A DNA stretch of 64,000 nt from Aristophania vespae (GCF_009906835.1 NZ_CP047652.1:505001-569000); one strand, 5' to 3'. Counted from the first letter of the stretch, positions 28,475 through 37,530 are shown. Program-made: numbers and translations. Notes: generated by a model from the sequence alone, not told the origin.

Positions 28475-29089
28475 ATGAGCGACTCTAATAAAATAATTAA
28501 GCGTATTACACTCATCATTAGTGCTTTAGTTGTTGTTGCTGCGTTATTAGGGTTTGGTGCCTTTCGTCTGGCATCCTCGGTAGGGCAAAAACATTTGGTT
28601 CAGTCTAATGGAAACCCTGTTGGAGGGAGCTTCAGGGTTGTTTCCATGGCGGGTAGCACCGCAACAGAGGGCGATTTTTACGGAAAATGGCTGCTTGTCT
28701 GGTTTGTTGATCCACGTTGTCCTAAAGATTTATGTCAGCCTACTTTAAAGAAACTCGCTACAACTTTAGAGACTCTCAAAAAAGAACGTCATCTTATTGT
28801 GCCTTTAGTCGTTTCACTTGATTATACAGCACCTGACACAGATGATTTGGAAGATTACGTTCAGGCTGTTGCCCCAAATATTTGGCCATTTTATGCCACT
28901 GAAAACATGATCAGGGCCATGACGGCGCTTTATCATGCTCCTTTAACGATGGAGCAAGGCGGTTATTATGCGCCTGCACCTCATTTTGTGTTAATGAATC
29001 CTCAAAGTCGCTATGTTGCTTCCATTCCTTCATCCTTATCGGAGGAAGAACTTCATAAACGTCTCACAACCTACGTTGTTCACAACTGA
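28475..29089 (+). CDS. SCO1/SenC-family thioredoxin-fold protein with atypical cysteine spacing
   Basis: A 204-residue membrane-anchored protein: a transmembrane segment at about 11–30 (ITLIISALVVVAALLGFGAF), then a periplasmic thioredoxin-like domain with GDFYGKWLLVWFVDPRCP. Sco proteins deliver copper to cytochrome oxidase using a CxxxC motif plus a distal histidine. Here the two cysteines are C82 and C87 (C-P-K-D-L-C, CxxxxC), and a candidate histidine lies in APAPHFVLMNP. The family call rests on overall layout; the odd spacing could alter copper binding or point to a redox role. It starts 19 bp after polA and is followed by the HAD gene after 11 bp. Confidence 0.75.
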   Translation: MSDSNKIIKRITLIISALVVVAALLGFGAFRLASSVGQKHLVQSNGNPVGGSFRVVSMAGSTATEGDFYGKWLLVWFVDPRCPKDLCQPTLKKLATTLETLKKERHLIVPLVVSLDYTAPDTDDLEDYVQAVAPNIWPFYATENMIRAMTALYHAPLTMEQGGYYAPAPHFVLMNPQSRYVASIPSSLSEEELHKRLTTYVVHN

Positions 29090-29100
29090 AAGAAGGTGGA

Positions 29101-29766
29101 ATGCCGCATTACCCGTTTTTACTAATCGATTATGATGGTACACTTGCCGAAACGCGACCAGCAATTTTAAAAAGCATAACACAGGCCATTAAAGAAATCG
29201 GACATAAGCCGCCAGCTGCTAATATTTTGGAAACTCATATTGGCCAGGGGGGTACTCTTCGGGAATTTTTTCGTCTTTCTGTTCCCGGTGGTACAGCAGA
29301 AGAAGCCGATGAATTTGCCCGTCTTTATAGAAAATATTATGTCAAAGCTGATTTGGAAGATACAGTTCTTTTTGACAATGTCGTTAGCACGTTAGAAGAG
29401 TTGAAAAAGCAAAATCATCAGCTTGTTGTAATCAGTAACAAACATGCTCAAACTTTAAAAAAAGGTCTTGAGCATTTTGGCATCACATCTTTTTTTGATG
29501 TTGTTATAGGGGCAGAGGAAGATAAACCTCGTAAGCCTGATCCAACCGTTTATACACAACGCCTAGAGCCGCTATTTCCGCATGTTCCTCTTTCAGATAT
29601 GCTTATAGTTGGTGATACATTGGCAGATCTAAAATTTGCTCAAGAAATCAATATTGCTTCATGCTGGGCGGCCTATGGCCATGGCGTTACAGAGGCATGT
29701 CTGGCTTTAAGACCGAATTTTCAGATCAATAAATTTTCAGATTTACCTAAGTTGCTGAGATCTTAA
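29101..29766 (+). CDS. HAD-superfamily phosphatase, phosphoglycolate-phosphatase-like
   Basis: A 221-residue HAD hydrolase. Motif I is FLLIDYDGTLAETRPAI (D9 nucleophile region); VISNKHAQTLKKGLEHFG holds motif II; KPRKPDPTVYTQ carries the motif III lysine; LIVGDTLADLKFA is motif IV. The helical cap between motifs I and II places it in subfamily IA, near Gph. Phosphoglycolate is the likely but unproven substrate; removing 2-phosphoglycolate from DNA-end repair would fit the polA neighbourhood. Start ATG has AGAAGGTGG just upstream. Confidence 0.83.
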   Translation: MPHYPFLLIDYDGTLAETRPAILKSITQAIKEIGHKPPAANILETHIGQGGTLREFFRLSVPGGTAEEADEFARLYRKYYVKADLEDTVLFDNVVSTLEELKKQNHQLVVISNKHAQTLKKGLEHFGITSFFDVVIGAEEDKPRKPDPTVYTQRLEPLFPHVPLSDMLIVGDTLADLKFAQEINIASCWAAYGHGVTEACLALRPNFQINKFSDLPKLLRS

Positions 29767-29791
29767 ATTTAAAATTCCAAGCCTAGAGAAA

Positions 29792-29824
29792 AGGGAGAAA
29801 TCGCTCTTTGAGCATTTTCTCCCT
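29792..29824. terminator. hairpin between convergent HAD gene and purD
   Basis: AGGGAGAAA (29792–29800) pairs with TTTCTCCCT (29816–29824), capped by an inner GCTC-TTT-GAGC hairpin. The minus-strand side is followed by T-rich sequence, so it mainly fits as the purD terminator. Confidence 0.65.
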
Positions 29825-29865
29825 TCTAAAGATGCTGTCTTTATATTGTGTGTTTTAAAAGCGGA

Positions 29866-31098
29866 TTATAATCCGATATCGCTCCTAAGCATTTTATCTT
29901 CCCATTGAATAGCGGCAGCAGCTTCGTAAACGCGGCTGCGTGCTTTTTCAGGGGTTGAAGCTGTAGCGCAAATCGTAAGAACACGCCCTCCTGAGGCAAT
30001 AAGCTGGCCATCTTTAATGGCTGTACCTGCATGAAAAACACTGACCCCAGGCTGTGCAGCGGCGTGGTCTATTCCTGTGATAACGCCACCCTTTTTAGGA
30101 GAGTCTGGATATCCTTCTGCGGCTAAAACCAGAGAGATAGAAGGATCATTCGAGAATGTAACCTCAGATCCTGCCAGCTCACCTTTGGCCAAAGATTTAA
30201 GAACGGGCAGTAAATCACTTTCCAGGCGGATTAAAAGAGCCTGAGCCTCTGGATCACCAAAGCGGACATTATATTCTATAAGCTTAGGCCCTTCATCTGT
30301 GAGCATAAGGCCGGCAAAAATTACGCCTTTAAATGGTGTTCCTCGTTTGACCATTTCAGCAAGCATAGGGCGCACAGTCAGATCAAGTGCATTTTCCTGG
30401 GCTGAGCGGTCAAAATCAGGTGGGGGACAAATCGCTCCCATACCGCCTGTATTGGGACCAGTATCACCATTCCCAACACGTTTATGATCACGCGCTGCTC
30501 CAATCAAAACGGCCTCTTTGCCAGAGCAGAAAGCAAAAAGGGAGACTTCTTTGCCAAAAAGACATTCTTCGATAACAAGAGGAAGGCCGAGTGTTTCGAC
30601 GGCTTTTTCTGCTTCTTCGACTGTCTGAGCGACAATAACGCCCTTACCCGCGGCCAAGCCATCAGCCTTAATGACGATTGGAGCACCTTGCTGACGTATA
30701 TAGGCTATAGCGTCTTCTTTATTATTTTCAAAACGCTGCCACCGTGCAGTTGGAATAGAGGCCGCATCAGCTATTTCCTTAGTAAAAGCTTTGCTTCCTT
30801 CAAGTTGTGCCGCAGCTTTAGAGGGGCCAGCACAGGCTATGTCGGCTTTTTCGCAGGCATCAGCTAAACCGGCAACAAGTGATATTTCGGGACCGGGAAC
30901 GACGAGGTCAATTTTCTCTGCTTTAGCAAAATTTACCAAGCCCTCAATATCATCGGCTGCAATAGAAACACAATGTGCAATTTTGCTTATTCCCGGGTTT
31001 CCAGGGGCAGCATAAAGAGTGCTAATATCTGCTGATCGGGCAATAGCCTCAGCTAAAGCATGCTCCCTCCCACCAGAACCAACAAGAAGAACACGCAT
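29866..31098 (-). CDS. purD: phosphoribosylamine–glycine ligase (GARS)
   Basis: Second step of purine synthesis: joins glycine to phosphoribosylamine using ATP. N-terminal MRVLLVGSGGREHALAEAIA and YAAPGNPGI are characteristic, followed by the ATP-grasp core (PIVIKADGLAAGKGVIVA), RVGNGDTGPNTGGMGAICPPP and LIEYNVRFGDPEAQ. It is 410 residues, slightly shorter than the usual ~425 but with all blocks present. It diverges from xseA with 63 bp between the starts, so the two promoters must lie in that short gap. Confidence 0.95.
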   Translation of the reverse strand: MRVLLVGSGGREHALAEAIARSADISTLYAAPGNPGISKIAHCVSIAADDIEGLVNFAKAEKIDLVVPGPEISLVAGLADACEKADIACAGPSKAAAQLEGSKAFTKEIADAASIPTARWQRFENNKEDAIAYIRQQGAPIVIKADGLAAGKGVIVAQTVEEAEKAVETLGLPLVIEECLFGKEVSLFAFCSGKEAVLIGAARDHKRVGNGDTGPNTGGMGAICPPPDFDRSAQENALDLTVRPMLAEMVKRGTPFKGVIFAGLMLTDEGPKLIEYNVRFGDPEAQALLIRLESDLLPVLKSLAKGELAGSEVTFSNDPSISLVLAAEGYPDSPKKGGVITGIDHAAAQPGVSVFHAGTAIKDGQLIASGGRVLTICATASTPEKARSRVYEAAAAIQWEDKMLRSDIGL

Positions 31099-31161
31099 AA
31101 GACTATCCTTTATGACAATTTCAGGCTTCGTTTCCCAGAATGTTTAGCATAGACTAGCCCC

Positions 31162-32703
31162 ATGATGGAAAGCCTGTTCACGCGCAATGCAGAAGATTCT
31201 GCTCTACCCCTTTCAAATATTCCCCAATATTCAGTCTCTGATATTTCGGGCGCTATTAAACGCACCTTAGAAGGTGCTTTTGGCCGTGTCCGGGTGAGAG
31301 GTGAAATTACCGAACTAAAGCGTTATCCCTCTGGGCATATTTATTTATCTCTTAAAGATGAAAATGCGAAAATTTCCGGGGTGATATGGCGTGGCTCTGT
31401 ATCACGTCTCGGTTTAAAACCGGAAAATGGTACGGAGGTTATCGCGACTGGACGCATTTCTTCTTATGGGGAGCGGTCCAGTTATCAGCTCATTATAGAT
31501 AAATTAGAATTTGCTGGAGAAGGCGCTCTTCTTGCACGGATTGAACAATTAAAAAGACGTTTGCAAGAAGAAGGTTTATTTGATCAGAATCGTAAAAAGG
31601 CCTTGCCGTTTTTGCCTCGTCGTATCGGGGTCATTACCTCTCGATCCGGGGCCGTACTGCATGATATTTGCACAACATTATCAAGACGTTTCCCTTGCGA
31701 AATTATTTTATGGCCTGTTGCTGTTCAGGGTGAGGGAGCGGTCCTTCAGATTAAGACAGCCATTGAGTCTATAGCACGTAGTCCTATCCCACCTGATGTT
31801 GTTATTGTGGCGCGGGGAGGTGGCTCGTTAGAAGATCTTATGGCTTTTAATGATGAGCAGGTTGTCAGGGCTGCGGCTTCCTGTCCTTTACCGTTAATTT
31901 CGGCTGTAGGGCATGAAACTGATACGACATTAATAGATTATGTTTCGGATAGACGTGCACCAACCCCAACGGCTGCGGCAGAAATGGCTATGCCTCTGCG
32001 TTCTGAACTAGTTGCAGATTTAGCCCATCGTGCAGCGCGTTTGGCTGGTGGATTTGCGTCTATAAAACAGCGCTTTCAGATGGCATTGCAGCAAAATGTT
32101 GCGGCTTTACCTGATTTGCCTGCTTTACTTGATACAGCAAGAATGCGCCTTGATGATCGAAGTCATAGGCTTGATTTGGCTTTGCCAAGATGTGTTACAA
32201 AATCTCGCGCCTTGTTAGACCATAAAGCTTATTATCTCCCTCAGCCAGAACGCTTTATCGAAAATAAAACATCTGCTTTGCAAAATGGGGTAGAGGGGTT
32301 AAATCTCAGATGGAAAGATTTCATTCAGGCACAGCAGATCAAGCTTTTACGTGCACCTTTAAGGGTGGATATGCTGCGCTCGCTTTTAGGCCTTTACCAC
32401 ACGCGGTTAAAAGGTATTGAGGGCCATCTTGCTGCTGTATCACCTAAAGCGATCTTGGAGAGAGGTTATGTTCTTGTTCAGGATCATCAGGGGCGAGCTA
32501 TTACAAATTCTGCCGCGTTAGAAAAAAGAGCAGTTGTTTCTCTTAATTTTGCTGATGGTAAGCGACACGCGCAGCTTGATCCCTTTATTGATGATTTAGA
32601 AACAGGAGCAACGGGTAAGACATTAAGCCGTGCTCAAAAAACATTTAAATCATCAGCTAAAAAATCTCTAAAAAAACCTGGTCAAGGAGAGTTAGGGTTA
32701 TGA
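31162..32703 (+). CDS. xseA: exodeoxyribonuclease VII large subunit
   Basis: Catalytic subunit of exonuclease VII, which degrades single-stranded DNA to oligonucleotides. The N-terminal OB-fold (VRVRGEITELKRYPSGHIYLSLKDENAKISGVIW) is followed by the catalytic region RRIGVITSRSGAVLHDI, VIVARGGGSLEDLMAFNDEQVVRA and GHETDTTLIDYVSDRRAPTPTAAAE. The C-terminal part is a long helical region with a final segment GYVLVQDHQGRAITN. It is 513 residues, full length. It overlaps the small lipoprotein gene by 4 bp (ATGA). The small subunit xseB is not in the window. Confidence 0.95.
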   Translation: MMESLFTRNAEDSALPLSNIPQYSVSDISGAIKRTLEGAFGRVRVRGEITELKRYPSGHIYLSLKDENAKISGVIWRGSVSRLGLKPENGTEVIATGRISSYGERSSYQLIIDKLEFAGEGALLARIEQLKRRLQEEGLFDQNRKKALPFLPRRIGVITSRSGAVLHDICTTLSRRFPCEIILWPVAVQGEGAVLQIKTAIESIARSPIPPDVVIVARGGGSLEDLMAFNDEQVVRAAASCPLPLISAVGHETDTTLIDYVSDRRAPTPTAAAEMAMPLRSELVADLAHRAARLAGGFASIKQRFQMALQQNVAALPDLPALLDTARMRLDDRSHRLDLALPRCVTKSRALLDHKAYYLPQPERFIENKTSALQNGVEGLNLRWKDFIQAQQIKLLRAPLRVDMLRSLLGLYHTRLKGIEGHLAAVSPKAILERGYVLVQDHQGRAITNSAALEKRAVVSLNFADGKRHAQLDPFIDDLETGATGKTLSRAQKTFKSSAKKSLKKPGQGELGL

Positions 32704-33047
32704 GACTATCGCCGAAACATATTTTATGGTCACTCTGCCTAGCCAGTATTTTAGCAGGCTGTTCTCATACACAACCGCAAAATCGGCGCGTAACACAACA
32801 GAGTTTTGCTCCCGATATGGTTGCTAGTTCTGGGATATCGTCTACTAATCGCACAAAATATAATTTGCCTTCTGCCCCCGTGACAACACCATTATGTGGC
32901 AATGCTTTGCATGAGCAGGCCCAAACAGGTGAAAAAATTTATGGCCAGAGCCTTATGAGCGGTAATAATTGCGCTCTTAATGCCTGTTTTCAACCTTTAA
33001 CGGGTACTTATATTTCTGAAAGTGGAAATCCAACAGTCTGTCGTTAG
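32700..33047 (+). CDS. small hypothetical lipoprotein
   Basis: A 115-residue protein with a lipoprotein signal ending in lipobox LAGC (Cys near 21), followed by a low-complexity Ser/Asn/Gln/Pro stretch. The C-terminal half carries four cysteines (in PLCGNALHE, NNCALNAC and the final TVCR), which suggests disulfides in the periplasm. I recognise no known domain. It is translationally coupled to xseA through ATGA and closed by a strong terminator. A similar small lipoprotein position after xseA is plausible across acetic acid bacteria, but I cannot check that here. Confidence 0.7.
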   Translation: MRLSPKHILWSLCLASILAGCSHTQPQNRRVTQQSFAPDMVASSGISSTNRTKYNLPSAPVTTPLCGNALHEQAQTGEKIYGQSLMSGNNCALNACFQPLTGTYISESGNPTVCR

Positions 33048-33073
33048 ATTTTTTAGTAAAATAGTTTTTATAT

Positions 33074-33102
33074 AAATGGCCGGATATTAAATCCGGCCAT
33101 TT
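33074..33102. terminator. strong bidirectional terminator between the lipoprotein gene and rne
   Basis: AAATGGCCGGAT (33074–33085) pairs perfectly with ATCCGGCCATTT (33091–33102) around ATTAA, with T-rich flanks on both strands. Confidence 0.92.
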
Positions 33103-33108
33103 TGTATT

Positions 33109-35844
33109 TTAGCGTTTCCACCAACCTACACGTCTTTTGCTGATTTTAGCATCATCAACATTAATAGGCTGAGGTGCGGCGCTGTTTTCACCTGCAGGTG
33201 AGTCACCATTGGCAGTCTCATCTTTAGGCTCAGCTTTTTTGCGACGCGTTGTTGTGCGGCGCTTACGAGTAGTGGAGCTCTTTTTCTTCTCTTCAGAAGG
33301 AGCTGGCTCTTCAACCGCTACGTCGACCTCATTTGCTGTTTCTGCAATTTCGGTGCTTTGGGTTGCTTTGCGTTTATTACTCCGCCAATAACCTTGTATT
33401 GGTTGAGCTGTTTCTTTTTCGGCTGCTGGTTGAATTTCAACAGCTATTTCTGTGTCTATGGCAGAAACTTCCGTGGTTTCAACTTTTTTAGCACGTGTAG
33501 AGCGAGTGCGTCTGCGTCGTGGCGCTTTTTCCTCGCTTTGAGGTGCTTTTTCTTCTTTAACCGATTCAGAGGCAGGGTCAGTGCTTTTAGAGGAAGATTT
33601 TGCAGCCTCCAAAGCAAGATCGTCATGACGGTTAATCACCTCGAAGATATCAAATCCTCCAAAGGGATCAGCCGGTGTTGGGCCCTGATAAATAGGAAGA
33701 ACGGGCTCGTTTTTCTTTTCGTAACGTTTCTGTCGAGATAAATCTTGCTCGCGACCCTGCTCAGTAGCGGCTTCTTTTGTGCCTCTACGAGGAGGGTTAT
33801 TGAGGCGATGAGTACGCGTGCGACGGCGGCCTGGTGCCAGACCTTCAGTCTCAGTAGGAATATTTTTTGCATTACGTACTGGCTCTTCTTCAATAGGAGC
33901 CTGCTCTTCAGATGGCAGAACCGTTTGTTCGTTAACTTCGCGGTGCTGGTTGTGACGGCGTGTTCCTCTGCGACGACGGCGTCTTGTCTGGTCTTGAGCC
34001 GGCTCTTCTTGAGGTTGTGCGTCTGATCCCGCCTCAATAACGGCAGGGGCTTCACCTTCGACAATAGCAATTGTACGAACTTTTTCTGAAGCTGCTGGCA
34101 GTGCGGGAGGTTGAGGTCTGTTTTCGTAGCGTCGTCCTGAATGTTCAATACGCACATTTTCTTCACCAAGATTTTCATCCGTGCGGAAGAAAATGCTTAC
34201 GTAATGTTGTGCTTCAATCTCTGCTAGTTTGGTACGTTTTGCGTTGAGAATGAAAAGGGCAATGTCAGGAAGTGTGAAAACACAAATTTCATTACTTAAA
34301 CGACGTGATGCTTCATCTTCAATAGAGCGCAAAACATGCAGGGCAATATTTTCCGTCCCTCTAACAGAGCCAGTGCCATGACAATGTGGACAAGGCGTAA
34401 GCATTGTTTCAGCTAATGAAGGATGTAAACGTTGGCGTGACATTTCCAGCAAGCCGAAATGTGAGATGCGGCCAATTTGGATACGAGCCCGATCCTGCTT
34501 AAGGTTTTCCTTTAAGCGGCGCTCTACCTGGATATTGTGACGACGGCTTTCCATATCGATAAAATCGATCACAATCAGGCCGGCTAAATCACGCAATCTT
34601 AACTGACGGGCAATTTCTTCAGCAGCTTCAAGATTTGTACGGATAGCTGTTTCTTCAATATCGCGCTGAGAGGTGGATTTCCCAGAGTTAACATCGATAG
34701 AAACCAAAGCTTCAGTCTGATTAATAACGAGATAACCGCCTGATTCTAAGCGCACTGTTGGTGAATACATTGCATCGAGAGCGGCTTCGACATTGTAATA
34801 TGAAAAAAGTGTCTGACCTCTATTTTGCCAAAGCTTAATTTTGCGTGCGCTATGGGGCATAAGTAAGCGCGCAAATTCGCGAGCACTTTTCCAGGCTGTT
34901 TCGCCATCAATATAGATATCTTCAATATCACGTGAGAAAAGATCTCTTATGGCTCTTTTGATCAGGCTTGCTTCTTCATAGACCAAAACTGGTGCCATGG
35001 AAGCAAGAACATGGTTGCGTATATCATCCCATAGTTGCAGAAGATAATCGCAGTCTCTGATAATTTCTTGTTCTGGACGACCAGCCCCAGCCGTACGAAT
35101 AATCATGGCCATAGAACGGGGGAGACCAAGCTGGCTAACAATGTCTTTTAAACGCTTACGGTCAGTTTCAGAGGTGATTTTACGAGAAACCCCACCGCCC
35201 CGTAAGGCGTTTGGCATTAACACACAATAACGTCCCGCCAGAGAGATATAGGTCGTCAAAGCAGCACCTTTATTGCCACGTTCTTCTTTAACGACCTGTA
35301 CCAAAAGAATCTGGCGGCGTCTTATAACTTCCTGAATGCGGTAATTTTTTAAAAACCGGTCTGTTCTGCGGGCAGCAAGATGCTCATCGCCCGTGTCATG
35401 CTCGCCACTGACCATTTCAGGAGAGTAATCCTGGTCATCACCATCATCAGAGTCAGGTGACTCCAAATTGTGATCATCAGCAAAATCATCTGGCTCTAAA
35501 TAGGATTTTTTCTCAGACTCATCATAGGATGAATGAGAGCGACGATCATAGCGGGTTTCTTCATCTTGTAAGGCAAGAAGTTTTTCACGATCGGCTACAG
35601 GTATTTGAAAAAAATCTGGGTGAATTTCGCTAAAAGCTAAAAAGCCGTGTCGGTTTCCACCATAATCAACGAAAGCAGCCTGAAGGCTGGGCTCAACGCG
35701 GATGACTTTGGCAAGATAGATATTGCCTTTCAGCTGTCGACGAGCTGAGGTCTCAACATCGTAATCATCAATGCGTCTGCCGTTCATGACCACAACACGT
35801 GTTTCTTCAGCGTGAGTGGCGTCAATGAGCATATGCTTTGTCAT
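33109..35844 (-). CDS. rne: ribonuclease E/G family endoribonuclease
   Basis: Main mRNA-decay and rRNA-processing endonuclease, 911 residues. The N-terminus MLIDATHAEETRVVV leads into an S1 domain (NIYLAKVIRVEPSLQAAFVDYG…HGFL) split by a long acidic insert (about residues 90–150, rich in Asp, Glu and Ser), as in other alphaproteobacteria. The DNase-I-like catalytic region contains SIDVNSGKSTSQRDIEETA and LIVIDFIDMESRRH; the zinc link is CPHCHGTG. From about residue 560 the tail is disordered, Arg-, Glu- and Pro-rich with RRRRR clusters, a likely RNA and degradosome scaffold. It has a long 5' region, where RNase E autoregulation could act; no known element is recognised. Confidence 0.94.
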   Translation of the reverse strand: MTKHMLIDATHAEETRVVVMNGRRIDDYDVETSARRQLKGNIYLAKVIRVEPSLQAAFVDYGGNRHGFLAFSEIHPDFFQIPVADREKLLALQDEETRYDRRSHSSYDESEKKSYLEPDDFADDHNLESPDSDDGDDQDYSPEMVSGEHDTGDEHLAARRTDRFLKNYRIQEVIRRRQILLVQVVKEERGNKGAALTTYISLAGRYCVLMPNALRGGGVSRKITSETDRKRLKDIVSQLGLPRSMAMIIRTAGAGRPEQEIIRDCDYLLQLWDDIRNHVLASMAPVLVYEEASLIKRAIRDLFSRDIEDIYIDGETAWKSAREFARLLMPHSARKIKLWQNRGQTLFSYYNVEAALDAMYSPTVRLESGGYLVINQTEALVSIDVNSGKSTSQRDIEETAIRTNLEAAEEIARQLRLRDLAGLIVIDFIDMESRRHNIQVERRLKENLKQDRARIQIGRISHFGLLEMSRQRLHPSLAETMLTPCPHCHGTGSVRGTENIALHVLRSIEDEASRRLSNEICVFTLPDIALFILNAKRTKLAEIEAQHYVSIFFRTDENLGEENVRIEHSGRRYENRPQPPALPAASEKVRTIAIVEGEAPAVIEAGSDAQPQEEPAQDQTRRRRRRGTRRHNQHREVNEQTVLPSEEQAPIEEEPVRNAKNIPTETEGLAPGRRRTRTHRLNNPPRRGTKEAATEQGREQDLSRQKRYEKKNEPVLPIYQGPTPADPFGGFDIFEVINRHDDLALEAAKSSSKSTDPASESVKEEKAPQSEEKAPRRRRTRSTRAKKVETTEVSAIDTEIAVEIQPAAEKETAQPIQGYWRSNKRKATQSTEIAETANEVDVAVEEPAPSEEKKKSSTTRKRRTTTRRKKAEPKDETANGDSPAGENSAAPQPINVDDAKISKRRVGWWKR

Positions 35845-36414
35845 GAAAGACTAAACTCCGGGGCGCCATGCTTTTTAAAAGCAATTATAAATGAGCGCTT
35901 GTAATCAAAGAGGAGAAAAGGGCAGATCTCAGGCGTTAAACGGGCAAAAATTGTACTGATGCCTCTGTTTATATACGCTCCAAACAATATCGACCCCTGC
36001 AATAAACGGTCCGGCCTTAAAAGCGCCGGAGAAAACGAAATCTGAATATGTTATTTTAACATACCCAAATTATATTAAGCATTCTGGAACGTATCGAATC
36101 ATAGTGAATGAAGAGACTATTAAATAATCAGCCTCTATCCTTTCAGATCCAATATGCTACCTTTTAAGGTCAGTGATGCAGGGTTCTTAGCCACATCGGA
36201 GCGCAATTTTGTCCGGGGCTTTAAGGATCATCTGCATAGACCAAACCTTCTTAACACGAAAATGGCCTAAAAGCAGAGCAATAGCAAGCGAGCAAACTAA
36301 AACTCTTATTCTTACTAATCGTTTAGTCGTTTGAAAGGCTAACTATCGCCTATTATCATCTTACTATTAAAGGAATCGTCTTTAGATTTTGGGCTTGGTG
36401 AGGAGAGAAGATTT
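35845..36414. other. 570-bp divergent intergenic region (rne leader / amidase promoter)
   Basis: It separates rne (minus) from the amidase gene (plus). No gene is seen. A GC-rich hairpin, TCCGGC (36010–36015) with GCCGGA (36025–36030), lies about 170 bp upstream of rne and could be part of a long rne 5' leader. The amidase ribosome site GAGGAGAG lies near the right end. Confidence 0.5.
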
Positions 36415-37296
36415 ATGCTGACGAGGCGCTTTTTAGTCAGCTTTTTAACAGGGGGGTTATTTCTACCCCAAACATTGTGGGCACGCGTACGAAAGGCGCG
36501 TCGAATAAAGCACCGTAAGGTCGTAAAATCTCATCATGTTGCCCACCCTGTAAAAGCAAAAAAAATACTTCATGCGCCGGCTGTACACCGCAATGCCCCT
36601 CCGCCCAAACCTGTTATCATGCTAGATCCTGGTCACGGTGGTAAGGATCCTGGCGCGATTGGCGTTTCTGGTGCTTATGAAAAGCATATTGCCCAGGCAG
36701 CAGCACATAGCCTTCATAATTTGCTCCAGGGTTCAGGGCGTTACAATGTTGTCATGACACGCTCTGAAGATAAATTTATCCCTCTTCAGGGCCGGGTTGA
36801 GCTTGCACATAAACACCGTGCCAAGCTTTTTATTTCTATGCATGCTGATGCTTTGCTCAATCGTAATGTAAGAGGGGCAAGCGTTTATACTCTCTCTAGT
36901 GGAGCATCAGACCGACAAACGGCTTTCTTGGCTCAAAGAGAAAATAGCGCTGACCGCTTTGCTTCTGCTTCTTTTCATGGTTTGTCACCAGAGGTGCAAC
37001 AAATTTTAGCAAGCCTTGTGCATGAAGAAACAAGACGGGGCTCAGCCCACATGGCGGCAAGTGTTGTGAAATCATTTCGAAACCGAATAAATTTATTAAC
37101 GCATCCCGCTCGTCATGCAGGCTTTATGGTGCTGAAATCAGCCGATATTCCTTCTGTGCTGGTAGAGATGGGTTTTATGTCCAACAGGTTAGATGAAGCC
37201 GCTTTGAAGCAGGCTAAACACCGCCAACAAGTTGCCCTAGCAATGAAGCACGCAGTCGATGCTTATTTTGCTTCACAGAAGCATCCCTTAGGTTAA
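36415..37296 (+). CDS. N-acetylmuramoyl-L-alanine amidase (Amidase_3), twin-arginine signal
   Basis: Cleaves the amide bond between MurNAc and the stem peptide during cell separation and wall turnover. The N-terminus MLTRRFLVSFLTGGLFL fits a Tat signal (RR at 4–5, then F-L). A basic, His/Lys-rich linker follows (about 25–60). The zinc-amidase domain starts with VIMLDPGHGGKDPGAIG, with LFISMHADALLN and the final catalytic Glu in SVLVEMGFMSN. It is 293 residues and AmiA/AmiC-like. E. coli AmiA and AmiC are Tat substrates, which agrees with the signal. No LysM or AMIN domain is seen. Confidence 0.92.
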   Translation: MLTRRFLVSFLTGGLFLPQTLWARVRKARRIKHRKVVKSHHVAHPVKAKKILHAPAVHRNAPPPKPVIMLDPGHGGKDPGAIGVSGAYEKHIAQAAAHSLHNLLQGSGRYNVVMTRSEDKFIPLQGRVELAHKHRAKLFISMHADALLNRNVRGASVYTLSSGASDRQTAFLAQRENSADRFASASFHGLSPEVQQILASLVHEETRRGSAHMAASVVKSFRNRINLLTHPARHAGFMVLKSADIPSVLVEMGFMSNRLDEAALKQAKHRQQVALAMKHAVDAYFASQKHPLG

Positions 37297-37393
37297 AACA
37301 GACAAATAAAAATCTTTTCTTTGAAAATATCTTGGTAAAGTTAAAATGATCTGCTTGCGTTAAATAAAATCGTTGTCTATCAATGTCAGTGAT

Positions 37394-37438
37394 ATGAAAT
37401 TTTTTAACTGCCTTCTTCTTCGACTTATTAGCCCCTGA
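37394..37438 (+). CDS. putative leucine-rich leader peptide of leuA
   Basis: A 14-codon frame upstream of leuA encodes MKFFNCLLLRLISP. Four codons are Leu, all CTT, three of them consecutive (37412–37420) and a fourth at 37424. It ends in TGA inside the 5' arm of an 11-bp hairpin. This is the form expected of an amino-acid attenuation leader. Weakness: no good Shine-Dalgarno precedes its ATG (upstream bases are ATGTCAGTGAT). Confidence 0.55.
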   Translation: MKFFNCLLLRLISP

Positions 37439-37523
37439 ACGCTGAGCTGTGCAGGTAATGGCCGGCTGCGTTCAGGGGACGAGAAACAAAAATTTCCTCA
37501 ACGTAGTCTAGATAAGGCAGTTA
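37405..37523 (+). promoter_or_regulatory. leuA leader: peptide region complementary to the leuA ribosome-binding site
   Basis: TAACTGCCTT (37405–37414, within the leader-peptide codons) is the exact reverse complement of AAGGCAGTTA (37514–37523), which contains the only Shine-Dalgarno-like AAGG before leuA. Between the arms sits a perfect 11-bp hairpin, CCCCTGAACGC (37432–37442) with GCGTTCAGGGG (37468–37478). No T-run follows that hairpin, so transcription termination is not indicated. A ribosome stalled at the Leu codons would cover the 37405–37414 arm and free the leuA site. The mechanism is inference. Confidence 0.5.
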
Positions 37524-37530
37524 CCTGATA

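Noticed and set aside
33126-34178. Several open frames overlapping rne on both strands
   Set aside because: They are by-products of the Arg/Glu-rich repetitive rne tail; none has a ribosome site or recognisable family.
37432-37478. Rho-independent terminator in the leuA leader
   Set aside because: The 11-bp stem is strong, but the bases after it (ACGAGAAACAAAAATTT) lack an immediate T-run, so it is described only as part of the leader structure.
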